Below are positions 7,314-14,840 of a stretch of 22,098 nt of DNA, in pieces. A program made the position numbers and the translations under genes. The stretch spans positions 1 through 22,098 of the forward strand of contig JAHIKR010000336.1 of NCBI GenBank assembly GCA_018897415.1, given 5' to 3'. The stretch is from Pseudomonadota bacterium (GTDB taxonomy: Bacteria > Desulfobacterota > Desulfobacteria > Desulfobacterales > ETH-SRB1). Below the pieces are notes generated by a model. That model made no database searches. It was not told the DNA's origin and saw nothing but the letters and a program-made list of their open reading frames with translations. Positions within the stretch are counted from its first letter, which is position 1; each line of letters begins with the position of its first letter.

Positions 7314-7347
7314 TGTATAGCCAGTATTTTAAATAACTGGCTATATA
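7314..7347. repeat. 10-bp perfect inverted repeat (hairpin)
   Basis: TATAGCCAGT (7316-7325) and ACTGGCTATA (7336-7345) are perfect complements around a 10-nt AT-rich loop. The stem can be extended to 12 bp with a G-T wobble. No T-run follows directly on either strand, so it is not a canonical terminator. It lies between the AT-rich methyltransferase and the next gene and could be a processing site, a weak terminator or a recombination scar. Confidence 0.55.
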
Positions 7348-7386
7348 TTCAAATAAATGACGAGACTCCGTTCAGGGGAATGCTCA

Positions 7387-8047
7387 ATGTTAGAAAAATG
7401 GCATGTCAAAACGTGTGGAATAGAACTGGGTAACTGGTACGGATTTGCAGGTATACCGATGGAAACCGGCTTGGCTAGCTTTGTGGAATTCTCCCGCATG
7501 GAGCGTAACGAAACCGATTTGCGCTTTGAGGCGCATGTCCTCATGTACCGACTCGATGTAAATATTGCCTGTTTCATCAGGATTGACCATGCCGTAATGA
7601 CCGCTGAACTATCAATCGAGAGCCTGGCCGACTGCGTATTGGGAGATGCGGTGCTTCATTTGACATTCTCTTCCGGACTCGGCACACCACGCTTCAACGG
7701 CATGATTATAGAAGAACCCGATCGCTATTGTTACAATTTACAGCGGGATTCCCGTCTTGAGCTCAACGACGATTTCCGGATAAAGATCGAAACAGAGATG
7801 AAGGTTCTTTCAGGCCAGATGGACTTGGAATTGATACCGTATGCGGCTCTTCTCAAGGATGGCCGAATTAGGTACCATACAAGGGCGCTATGTCGAGGGG
7901 GAGATGCGAGTTCTCTGCTGTTTCGAACCCGCGGGTCTCTTAGCTGCATGCAGTTGGGAAGATGCCCAGCTTCAATGCGAAGATGGTTATACAGAAGTGA
8001 ACGATATGCCCCCCGTCTTTTCCGGAATACCCAGTTCTGTGCAGTGA
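7387..8047 (+). CDS. Unrecognised protein, probably frameshifted near 7861
   Basis: I do not recognise this family. The ATG at 7387 has AGGGGA 7 nt upstream and is preferred to an in-frame ATG at 7357. From there the frame reads a plausible beta-rich soluble protein (MLEKWHVKTCGIELGNWYGF at the start) until about residue 158. Beyond about 7860 that frame turns Arg-rich and low in acidic residues, and it ends at 8103 inside the next gene. The +1 frame instead becomes natural-looking (GRYVEGEMRVLCCFEPAGLL, then EDAQLQCEDGYTEVND) and stops at 8047, 52 bp before the next start. Skipping one G near 7861 would join them into about 219 residues with no overlap. It is either a real frameshift or an assembly error. 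It sits directly before a glycosyltransferase and may be a glycan-modifying accessory protein. Confidence 0.55.
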
Positions 8048-8099
8048 CGGCTTTTCCCAAAGGATCAAAATTGAGACTTTGGCATCGCCTGGAGATAAT

Positions 8100-9311
8100 A
8101 TGAATATTCTTTTGGTCGTCCAGCATTTCCCACCAAACGCCGGTGGTGGGCGAGCTTATCGTGCCGCAAAGCTGGTAAAACATTTAAGCCGATCCGGATG
8201 CCGAGTAGCAGTTGTATGTTCGGACGCCACCCTTGATGGTGACTCGAGCCTGCTCGAAGGGGCGGACATGAGCAGGGTAAAGATTCTTCGATGTAAGGAA
8301 CCTGAAGGATTTTTTAGAATCACTTTTGCAAAAATTTGTGGGCACCTCTGTTTTGCCAATGGGATGTATTTGCTGGCATGGCGGCTCATAGATACTGCAA
8401 TGAAAACACAAATCGGTTTCATTCCGGATGTTGTAATCACCAGCAGTGCGCCCTATGAAGTTCATTTTGTTGGCATGTTCCTTAAGAAACGTTTTGGTAT
8501 CCCATGGATTGCTGATTTCCGAGATCCTTACACTCTTAACTACAATTATCGCAAGATTAGCCCATTAGGAGGGAGCGCAGACCGTTGGCTTGAAAAACAA
8601 ATATACAAGATTGCTGACGGTGTGATTTTCAATACATACCATAATAGACTTGAAAGCAGCCGTGCATTTGGCTTGCCTGCCCAGAGCAACCGGTTTACCG
8701 TGTGCCAGAACGGTTACGACTCTGACGACATAAGTCCGATAAATCAACGAATCGATTCAAAGCCCTTCAACATTTCCTATATTGGCGGGGTGCGGGGTGA
8801 TGCCACCGAACGGGCTTTTGTTTCATCTGTCTTGCAACATGCCAAGACACTCAGGGCAGAGCAGGTCCGGTTCCGTTTTATCGGGAACGGGAGTGAGGTT
8901 TTTAGTTATGAGGCGGAACGAAGCGGAGGAGTCATAGAGACGGTTGCTTTCTGTCCCCAGGAGCGCTTGCGTCGCTACTGGGATGAAAGCGATGCGCTTC
9001 TCTTGATGTTGCCGCCTGCCGTCGGTTATCTGGGGTGGGTACCTCAGAAGATTTATTCATACCTGCGGACGGGGCTGCCAGTGATGGCGCTTTTACCCAA
9101 CGGTGAGGCGCGTGATTACCTGATGGAAGCGGGCGTGCATGTGGTTGCTTTCCCGGGTGAAACAGACATTCCAGGTATGATAAGAGCGTTACGTTCTCGT
9201 GCAGGCGAGCGCAATACCAATACCACTGATACAGGGCAATCCGCAAAATTTAATCAGAGACTGCTTTTCGAGGATTTATTGGAATGGATGAGGTCATTAT
9301 TATGTCAATGA
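8100..9311 (+). CDS. GT4-like glycosyltransferase
   Basis: A GT-B fold transferase of 403 residues. The ATG at 8100 is chosen because GGAG (8091-8094) sits 5 nt upstream and the protein then opens with the classic first strand MNILLVVQHFPPNAGGG. The ATG at 8079 lacks such a site. The N-terminal domain contains IPWIADFRDPYT, typical of the GT4-like group that has 'W..DFRDPW'. The C-terminal nucleotide-sugar domain shows FNISYIGGV, FRFIGNGSE, then VPQKIYSYLRTGLPVMALLP, the usual '.P.K...Y...G.P' region. The exact EX7E pair is not conserved, so this is a divergent member. It probably adds one sugar to the lipid-linked unit at the cytoplasmic membrane face. It overlaps the next gene by 10 bp. Confidence 0.85.
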   Translation: MNILLVVQHFPPNAGGGRAYRAAKLVKHLSRSGCRVAVVCSDATLDGDSSLLEGADMSRVKILRCKEPEGFFRITFAKICGHLCFANGMYLLAWRLIDTAMKTQIGFIPDVVITSSAPYEVHFVGMFLKKRFGIPWIADFRDPYTLNYNYRKISPLGGSADRWLEKQIYKIADGVIFNTYHNRLESSRAFGLPAQSNRFTVCQNGYDSDDISPINQRIDSKPFNISYIGGVRGDATERAFVSSVLQHAKTLRAEQVRFRFIGNGSEVFSYEAERSGGVIETVAFCPQERLRRYWDESDALLLMLPPAVGYLGWVPQKIYSYLRTGLPVMALLPNGEARDYLMEAGVHVVAFPGETDIPGMIRALRSRAGERNTNTTDTGQSAKFNQRLLFEDLLEWMRSLLCQ

Positions 9312-10603
9312 GAGCACGAACCGAGTCGAGTTGGCGATTTCTGCATTCATGGTGCGATGATAGGAATCGCCTGCATGGTATTATTGCAACCTATTGGGAC
9401 AGCGGTGAGAGCTGCACTGTCCCCCATGTGATGAATCACTTCCCGGTCATAGAGGGATTGCGGATTCTTTATGAGCGATTCGGCGAAGCTGTCTATCGGG
9501 ACAAGGCAGTTGAGTTTTCCGATTTCCTGCTTGATTCGTACAACAATTCCTCGCGCCTTTTCGAGAACGCATGGGGGGATGTTCCCGGCAAACACACCGG
9601 GCCAGTGCATCAGTCCGCGGCGGCCGGGGCAATTCTCGATCTTTATGCTTTAACTGGCGAAGAGCGCTATCTTCGCGTGGCTGTCGAAAGTCTAAAATCA
9701 GCCAGGCACCGTTGGCCAGGCATTCTGCTCAATGGTGTCGGGAACCAAGTCCTAAAGCATATACAAGCGATCGTGAAACTCAAGCAGCTTTCACCGTCTG
9801 ATTTTTTACTCTTTAAAAGCGATATCCAAGAATTCAAGACCCAACTCGACACACTTGTTCGCGGTGTGCCGGGAGATGGGGTTCTTTTGGACCAGTCGGC
9901 TTACTCATGCCTTCAGATGACAGTGTACGAGGCCAAGTGCCTGCATGGTTTGAAGGCGTTGGCGGATGTTGACGTAGAACGTAACTGGGCGGTTTCGCTG
10001 ATGAACAAAATGGTCAGGGGAATTATTGACACATTTTATGTCGGGAGTGGTATTTTTATCAGTCATCGAGACTTTACGCATGGTTACGCAGCCACATTGA
10101 TACGGTATATAGCTGGCACTCTAAGAAGAATACCTTGGGCAGATAAGGGCATTTGGATTGAAAATTTGAGGAGATATACGCTTGATACAGTTTTTAATCC
10201 GGCTCTTAACTTGGCACCTGTATGGCTTGCACGAATGGCGGACCTGGCTTATGTCCTTGGTGAGGTAAGACCATATCTGAAATATGATGTTTCTTCAGTT
10301 CGTGACGAGACAATTCGAAACATCACGGCTAAACAGCTTGCTCATGGGGGGGTTCCTAACGCTGGTGGCCCATGGATGAATGGCTGGAGCGCCTGGGAGA
10401 GACTTGTATGCTGCACGCGCTGGAATGCATACGTATTCAGATTATTTTGCGGCATGTCATCTGAAAAACCGACTCTCGTAAGCGATGATATTGAACAATG
10501 CGAGTGGGGGGACTCTTTTGTGAGCGTTCGCGAGAGCCAAGATGAGGTGTACTGTCGTATTGAAGCATCAGGTAAAGAAGTGAGATGGAGCAAACCGAAA
10601 TGA
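9302..10603 (+). CDS. Unrecognised helical protein, possible (alpha/alpha)6-barrel sugar enzyme
   Basis: A 433-residue soluble protein that I cannot place with confidence. The ATG at 9302 has TGAGGT 7 nt upstream; an in-frame ATG at 9284 and one at 9308 are alternatives. The sequence alternates amphipathic helices with Gly/Trp/His-containing turns (HFPVIEGLRILYERFGEAVY, then AGAILDLYALTGEERYLRVA). This pattern is seen in (alpha/alpha)6 toroids such as N-acylglucosamine 2-epimerase, GH88/GH105 and glucuronyl C5-epimerase relatives. A late block, HGGVPNAGGPWMNGWSAWE, is rich in potential substrate-binding residues. There is no signal peptide, so a cytoplasmic role on precursors is likely. It lies between two glycosyltransferase genes with overlaps on both sides, so it belongs to their operon. 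Fold assignment is inference. Confidence 0.65.
   Translation: MSMRARTESSWRFLHSWCDDRNRLHGIIATYWDSGESCTVPHVMNHFPVIEGLRILYERFGEAVYRDKAVEFSDFLLDSYNNSSRLFENAWGDVPGKHTGPVHQSAAAGAILDLYALTGEERYLRVAVESLKSARHRWPGILLNGVGNQVLKHIQAIVKLKQLSPSDFLLFKSDIQEFKTQLDTLVRGVPGDGVLLDQSAYSCLQMTVYEAKCLHGLKALADVDVERNWAVSLMNKMVRGIIDTFYVGSGIFISHRDFTHGYAATLIRYIAGTLRRIPWADKGIWIENLRRYTLDTVFNPALNLAPVWLARMADLAYVLGEVRPYLKYDVSSVRDETIRNITAKQLAHGGVPNAGGPWMNGWSAWERLVCCTRWNAYVFRLFCGMSSEKPTLVSDDIEQCEWGDSFVSVRESQDEVYCRIEASGKEVRWSKPK
10346..10352. repeat. G7 homopolymer tract in the helical-protein gene
   Basis: Seven G in a row encode part of HGGVPNAGG in frame. It is one of four G7-G8 tracts in coding regions of this locus. The present length keeps the frame open. 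Confidence 0.6.
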
Positions 10604-11742
10604 CTAATTCGGGAACTCCCTCTTTACTAATCTGGATGAACATGCCGAGCCACCACCAGTCGGCTTTCTTCCAAGCACTCCGAGATATCGGCATTAACCT
10701 GAAAGTCTGTTACTATAGTGAGCTCAGCGATAAACGGCGAGCGCTTGGTTGGGAGGAGATGAAAACGCTTCCGCAAGGGGAGATGTTCTTTGATCCTGAG
10801 GTATCCAGTCTGAATTCGATTGCCGGCTGGCGCCATAGCCTGCATATCATTCCAGGCTATGGTGAACGGTTCCTGCGGCAACTCGTGTCAACACTCAGTA
10901 GGGCGAACATACCCTGGATGCACTGGAGCGAGGCTGCACGCCCAGGACTTCGATGGTGGGCCTCGTTTCCAATCAAGCGCTGGTATGCACGGATGGTCAA
11001 CAAACATGCCGTTGCCGCCCTCGCCATAGGTGAAATGGCCAGAAAGGATTTCTTAGACTGGGGAATCAGGGACGAGAAAATCACCTTTCTGCCATATGCG
11101 GTAAGAGGACTTTGCCATAACGGAGAACGTGACGACGAAGTCTCGGAGTTTGGCAGACGCTTCAAGGTTCTTTTCGTATATGTGGGGGAATTGTGTTACC
11201 GCAAGGGGATAGACCTGCTCCTTAAGGCATTCGCCCATATAGTGCGAAGTAACCCTTCAATGGGACTTGTGTTAGTCGGAAAGGATTCGGGTGATTCCAA
11301 TTATCGAGAATTGGCCGCGAGGGAGAAACTCATTGACAATGTGCTTTTTCGAGGTCCGATTAAGGCTTCCTGTATAGCCTCGGTGCTCGGTGTCGGTGGC
11401 GTGCTCGTCCTTCCATCACGGTTCGATGGCTGGGGGATGGTAATCAACGAAGCAGCTTCTGTAGGCATGGCGTTGATTGCAACCGATGCGTGTGGATCTG
11501 CCCACCACCTGATTCGTGATGGCGAAAACGGATTTAAAGTGCCTGCTGGCAGTATATCTGCTCTCGAAGAACGTATGATGCTTTACTGTCAGGCCCCTGA
11601 ATTAATACAACAACACGGACTCCGATCTCTGGAGATTTTTCGTGAGTTTACACCTGAACGTAATGCACAGAGGTTGCTGGAAATATTAGATCGGGCAAGA
11701 CAGACCGTAGCCCGCCAGGAGGGTCTCCACCAATGCGAATAG
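10600..11742 (+). CDS. GT4 family glycosyltransferase
   Basis: A 380-residue retaining-type GT-B transferase. The ATG at 10600 overlaps the previous stop as ATGA and has GGAG (10587-10590) 9 nt upstream; an in-frame ATG at 10585 is a possible alternative. The C-terminal Glycos_transf_1 domain is clear: FVYVGELCYRKGIDLLLKAF, then LVLVGKDSGDS, and the donor-site block LPSRFDGWGMVINEAASVGM. In that block Asp replaces the first Glu of the usual EX7E motif and the second Glu is kept. The N-terminal acceptor domain is shorter and variable (PSLLIWMNMPSHHQSAFFQA). It probably transfers a hexose-type residue to the lipid-linked intermediate. It overlaps the next transferase by 10 bp, so the run of genes is one operon. 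Confidence 0.9.
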   Translation: MTNSGTPSLLIWMNMPSHHQSAFFQALRDIGINLKVCYYSELSDKRRALGWEEMKTLPQGEMFFDPEVSSLNSIAGWRHSLHIIPGYGERFLRQLVSTLSRANIPWMHWSEAARPGLRWWASFPIKRWYARMVNKHAVAALAIGEMARKDFLDWGIRDEKITFLPYAVRGLCHNGERDDEVSEFGRRFKVLFVYVGELCYRKGIDLLLKAFAHIVRSNPSMGLVLVGKDSGDSNYRELAAREKLIDNVLFRGPIKASCIASVLGVGGVLVLPSRFDGWGMVINEAASVGMALIATDACGSAHHLIRDGENGFKVPAGSISALEERMMLYCQAPELIQQHGLRSLEIFREFTPERNAQRLLEILDRARQTVARQEGLHQCE

Positions 11743-12872
11743 GGATTGATGCTTCCAATATTCGAGCCGGCGGTGGCGTCACGCACTTGCGGGAACTCTT
11801 GACAGTAGCTGACCCGGAGGTCTTCGGGATAGAAAGGGTGTCTATCTGGGGGGGCAGTAAAACACTCGACATTCTCCCGGAGCGGCCTTGGCTTGAGAAG
11901 ATCCATGACCCACTACTTGATAGTACTTTGCTGAAACAGCTCTGGTGGCAAAGGTACCGACTGGATGGTCTTGCGCGCTCAAGCTGTGACCTCTTATTTG
12001 TGCCGGGTGGTAATTACCATGGGAAATTCAGGCCTTATGTTGCCATGTCCCAGAATATGCTTCCCTTTGAAGTGGCGGAGCGGCGCCGTTATGGATTTTC
12101 TTTTACGGTTTGCAGGCTTGAACTATTGAGCAAAATGCAGGCGTCAACCTTTCGCATGGCAGACGGTGTGCTTTTCCTGACCCAAACGGCTCTTTCTTCT
12201 GTTGAGAAGAGCATCGGCCGTATTCGAGGAAAGGTGGCGGTAATCCCTCATGGGGTTACTGAGAGTTTCCGTCATGAGGTATGTCGGGATCAGTCTGGCT
12301 TATCTAATGAGCGGAAAGGGTTTCATTGGCTCTACGTTTCTACTGTCGATGTTTACAAACATCAGTGGCATGTCGCTGATGCTGTGCCTCTTGTGAAAGC
12401 TGTTGGTCTAAATCTAAAGTTGGATTTTGTCGGACCTGCTTATCCACCCGCGCTTAAAAGACTTCAGAAAGTATTGCAGAGAGTTGATCCAACCGGAAAG
12501 GTTATTGTGTACCGCGGTCCGGCAGCCCATCACGACTTACCTGCCCTCTACCGGAAAGCAGACGGCTTTATATTTGCCTCCAGCTGTGAAGCCATGGGCA
12601 TCATTCTTTTGGAGGCCATGGCGGCAAGGCTCCCCATCGCCTGCTCAAATCGTGGACCAATGCCTGAAGTTCTTGGTGACGCTGGAGTCTATTTTGATCC
12701 AGAATCCCCTGGGGATATAGCATCTGCCATGCTAAAAATGATGTGCGACAGAGAATTGCGAGAGGAACTTGCTGAAAGGGCATACAACAGGGCTCTGGAA
12801 TTTACCTGGCAGCGTTGTGCTCGCGAAACTTTTGCTTTCCTTGCTGATGTTGGTGGTGCCGTTCGCGACTAA
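11733..12872 (+). CDS. GT4 family glycosyltransferase
   Basis: A 379-residue GT-B transferase. AGGAGGG (11717-11723) lies 9 nt before the ATG, and the start overlaps the previous gene's end by 10 bp. The N-terminus MRIGIDASNIRAGGGVTHLR is the 'G.D....GGG.......L' opening common in GT4 mannosyl/rhamnosyl-type enzymes. The acceptor domain includes AMSQNMLPFE, a His/Gln-containing segment often seen in these. The donor domain shows WLYVSTVDVYKHQ, LKLDFVGPA, then FASSCEAMGIILLEAMA, a complete EX7E motif, followed by a Gly/Pro-rich PMPEVLGDAGVYFDP. A G7 tract (11848-11854) lies in the N-terminal part, in frame. It is the last gene before a 186-bp gap, so it probably ends the transcription unit. 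Confidence 0.92.
   Translation: MRIGIDASNIRAGGGVTHLRELLTVADPEVFGIERVSIWGGSKTLDILPERPWLEKIHDPLLDSTLLKQLWWQRYRLDGLARSSCDLLFVPGGNYHGKFRPYVAMSQNMLPFEVAERRRYGFSFTVCRLELLSKMQASTFRMADGVLFLTQTALSSVEKSIGRIRGKVAVIPHGVTESFRHEVCRDQSGLSNERKGFHWLYVSTVDVYKHQWHVADAVPLVKAVGLNLKLDFVGPAYPPALKRLQKVLQRVDPTGKVIVYRGPAAHHDLPALYRKADGFIFASSCEAMGIILLEAMAARLPIACSNRGPMPEVLGDAGVYFDPESPGDIASAMLKMMCDRELREELAERAYNRALEFTWQRCARETFAFLADVGGAVRD
11848..11854. repeat. G7 homopolymer tract in a GT4 gene
   Basis: Seven G in a row encode Trp-Gly-Gly within SIWGGSK, in frame at the present length. A change of one base would truncate the transferase after about 40 residues plus out-of-frame codons. Confidence 0.6.
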
Positions 12873-12910
12873 TTTGATGGATGTATCTAAGTAACTCCAA
12901 AAGAATTTCT

Positions 12911-12944
12911 TATAATTGACTCAATATGCTTTTGTCTTTAAACA
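12911..12944 (+). promoter_or_regulatory. Candidate promoter for the methyltransferase/GT2/asnB unit
   Basis: TTGACT at 12916-12921 (five of six to the -35 consensus) is followed after 17 bp by TAAACA at 12939-12944 (three of six). A perfect TATAAT also lies at 12911-12916, but without a good -35. Either would start transcripts inside the 186-bp AT-rich gap between two runs of closely packed genes, which supports an operon boundary here. Confidence 0.35.
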
Positions 12945-13058
12945 TTTCAATGGACTTGAGCTCTCAAAAACCGTCAATTTGAAGGTTTGAAGCATTTAAG
13001 ACAATGATTCAGGAATTATTCAAGGCAGAAGTTTAAGTCATGACATTGAGGTTAAGGT

Positions 13059-13427
13059 ATGAGTAGAATCTGCCCATTGTGTGGTGGAAATGTATTTGAA
13101 GATTGGCAATTTGGACTGTTTCGTTGCAGGCAATGTAATCTTATTGAGGATGAGGCAGTTTGGCGACCGGCGGCAAACGAGCAACTCAATGAGGCATCTT
13201 TCGGCGACAGCTACAATCCTGTCCGTTCCTTCTGGGTGCGGATGTTTGAGACATTAAACAACCGCCGGACAATAAACCGTTTGCGCCGTGATGGGGGGGG
13301 CGATTGCTGGAGATTGGCGTGGGAAGTGGCTCTTTTTTGGCATATGCAAATTCGTATGGTTATATTCCACTCGGATGCGATCTTTCGGCTGGTATTTGTC
13401 GCCGAGTCGAGCAAAACACAGGGATAG
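13059..13427 (+). CDS. N-terminal part of a split zinc-ribbon methyltransferase
   Basis: The frame opens with an ATG that has GAGG (13048-13051) 7 nt upstream. The first residues form a CxxC...CxxC zinc ribbon, ICPLCGGNVFEDWQFGLFRC followed by RQCN, which commonly heads SAM methyltransferases in glycan clusters. The reading stays protein-like up to the G8 tract at 13293-13300. After that this frame reads GGGDCWRLAWEV and soon stops, while the true motif I continues in another frame. Only about 78 residues here are therefore authentic. With nine or six G instead of eight, the two parts would join into a single protein of about 300 residues ending at 13960. This part alone cannot bind SAM. Confidence 0.75.
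   Translation: MSRICPLCGGNVFEDWQFGLFRCRQCNLIEDEAVWRPAANEQLNEASFGDSYNPVRSFWVRMFETLNNRRTINRLRRDGGGDCWRLAWEVALFWHMQIRMVIFHSDAIFRLVFVAESSKTQG
13293..13300. repeat. G8 homopolymer tract at the methyltransferase frameshift
   Basis: Eight G in a row lie exactly where the zinc-ribbon frame and the SAM-domain frame must join. Nine G would give the junction DGGGRLLEIGVGSGS, a textbook methyltransferase motif I. Poly-G tracts of this length are known contingency loci in surface-glycan genes of several bacteria; they are also a common place for sequencing error. Confidence 0.7.
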
Positions 13428-13960
13428 CCATGCATAAAGGCTCTATTGAATCCTTGCCGGATGAACAGCAATTTGATGTGGTGGTAATGAATCATATACT
13501 GGAGCATGTCTCTGATCCGCTTGCCTTTCTGAAGGACGTACTGGACCGTCTGAAGCCTGGAGGGCTGATGCATCTTGCCGTGCCAAATGTGGCGTCTTGG
13601 GAAGCCCGGCTGCCGGGCTGGAACAGCTATGAGCCCTACCATCTGCATTATTTCTCGCCGCAAACCCTGCAGTTCGCTGCTGAAAAAGCTGGGTTTAAGA
13701 TTCAGTTGCTCACAACACACGAGTCCTTTTCTGGATGGTTTCTCGCCATTTTACGTACCCTGTTGAGGAAATCCCATTCAAGGCAGTCGCAACAGGAAAT
13801 AAGCGAAAACATTATGAAATCGAATATTTATATAGACCATGTCTATCGGTTGGTTATGATTATCTGCGGATTTCTAACACTTCCGTTCCGGCGGTTTCAG
13901 GAGTTTATTGGGAGGGGGGACGAGATTATCCTAATTGGAAGGAATGAAACCGATGAGTGA
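13304..13960 (+). CDS. SAM-binding and C-terminal part of the split methyltransferase
   Basis: This frame carries the catalytic domain of a class I methyltransferase. Motif I is LLEIGVGSGSFLAYA, the acidic strand-2 end is GCDLS, then come PDEQQFDVVVMNHILEHVSD and LKPGGLMHLAVPN, the usual post-motif block. A Tyr/His-rich segment (YEPYHLHYFSPQTL) matches the Methyltransf_23-type relatives that methylate sugars or linkers. The only start codon in frame near the front is a TTG at 13304, just after the G8 tract, so I believe it is not an independent gene but the continuation of the protein starting at 13059. The last residues include a hydrophobic stretch near the C-terminus. Its stop at 13958-13960 overlaps the start of the GT2 gene. 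Confidence 0.8.
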   Translation: MLEIGVGSGSFLAYANSYGYIPLGCDLSAGICRRVEQNTGIAMHKGSIESLPDEQQFDVVVMNHILEHVSDPLAFLKDVLDRLKPGGLMHLAVPNVASWEARLPGWNSYEPYHLHYFSPQTLQFAAEKAGFKIQLLTTHESFSGWFLAILRTLLRKSHSRQSQQEISENIMKSNIYIDHVYRLVMIICGFLTLPFRRFQEFIGRGDEIILIGRNETDE

Positions 13961-14840
13961 TAGCGAGGGTATTCCAGGTACGTTGGCCGTCATCATCCTA
14001 ACCTACAACGAAGAAGCCAACATCGCCCAGGCGTTGGATTCTGTCGTTGGCTGGCCAAATCAAATTTTAATACTTGATTCCCTGAGTACGGACCGGACAC
14101 TGGACATTGCTCGCCAGTATGACTGCCACATTGCACAGAACAAATTCGAGAATTACGCGAAGCAACGAAATTACGCTCTTGTTCATCTGCCTATCCATAG
14201 TGAGTGGGTGCTTTTTCTGGATGCCGATGAATGGTTGCCTGATGCGCTCAAGCAGGAAATCTCCACCCTCATCGTTACTTCGCCCGAGGAAAATGGTTTT
14301 TACATCAACCGGCGTCTGATCTGGATGGGTCGCTGGATACGTCGTGGCTATTACCCATCCTGGATATTGCGGTTTTTCAGATATGGTAAGGGACGTTGCG
14401 AGGATCGGGCTGTGAACGAACACCTGATCGTGGAAGGCAAGACCGGGCAATTGCGCAACGACTTCATGCACGAGGACAGGAAGGGCGTAACCGACTGGAT
14501 TGTCAAACACAATGGCTACGCCACGCGGGAGGCGCAGGAGTTGTTAAACACACACTCGGCACCGGGATATAAGGAGATTGATGTCCGTCTGTTCGGCACC
14601 CAGGCGCAACGCAAGCGCTGGTTGCGCCACAAAGTCTGGAACCGTCTGCCGCCGTTGATCCGGCCTCTTTTTTATTTTTTCTACCGCTATGTTCTGCGCG
14701 GCGGATTTCTGGATGGGCGAGAGGCCTTCATTTATCATTTTCTACAGGGCTTGTGGTTCCCGATGCTAATAGACGTTAAGTATCTTGAGCTGAAAATGAA
14801 AAAGGTTGCGGACTGTCAGTCCAGCAAAGGTAAAGTTTAA
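13953..14840 (+). CDS. GT2 family glycosyltransferase (WaaE/KdtX-like)
   Basis: A 295-residue inverting GT-A transferase. I use the ATG at 13953 because AAGGA (13939-13943) is 9 nt upstream and the start overlaps the preceding stop; the ATG at 13944 would have no spacer. Motifs: TLAVIILTYNEEANIAQALD at the N-terminus, then ILILDSLSTDRT, NYAKQRNYAL and the metal-binding WVLFLDADEWLP (DXD near residue 90). The order matches the COG0463 subgroup that includes the LPS-core heptose beta-glucosyltransferase WaaE. The C-terminus is basic and ends with aromatic-rich helices (RPLFYFFYRYVLRGGF) that may sit against the membrane. It abuts asnB, whose ATG uses the last base of this stop codon. Confidence 0.9.
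   Translation: MSDSEGIPGTLAVIILTYNEEANIAQALDSVVGWPNQILILDSLSTDRTLDIARQYDCHIAQNKFENYAKQRNYALVHLPIHSEWVLFLDADEWLPDALKQEISTLIVTSPEENGFYINRRLIWMGRWIRRGYYPSWILRFFRYGKGRCEDRAVNEHLIVEGKTGQLRNDFMHEDRKGVTDWIVKHNGYATREAQELLNTHSAPGYKEIDVRLFGTQAQRKRWLRHKVWNRLPPLIRPLFYFFYRYVLRGGFLDGREAFIYHFLQGLWFPMLIDVKYLELKMKKVADCQSSKGKV

Noticed and set aside
7731..8183. 150-codon minus-strand frame spanning the frameshift region
   Set aside because: I considered it because the + strand gene there is broken, but it is Arg/Ser-rich, lacks a ribosome site and crosses the clear start of the GT4 gene.
13211..13720. 169-codon minus-strand frame over the methyltransferase
   Set aside because: Antisense to clear methyltransferase motifs on the + strand; its open state follows from codon bias of the real gene.
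14067..14510. 147-codon minus-strand frame over the GT2 gene
   Set aside because: Antisense to well-supported GT2 motifs (including DADE); no start signals or homology pattern.
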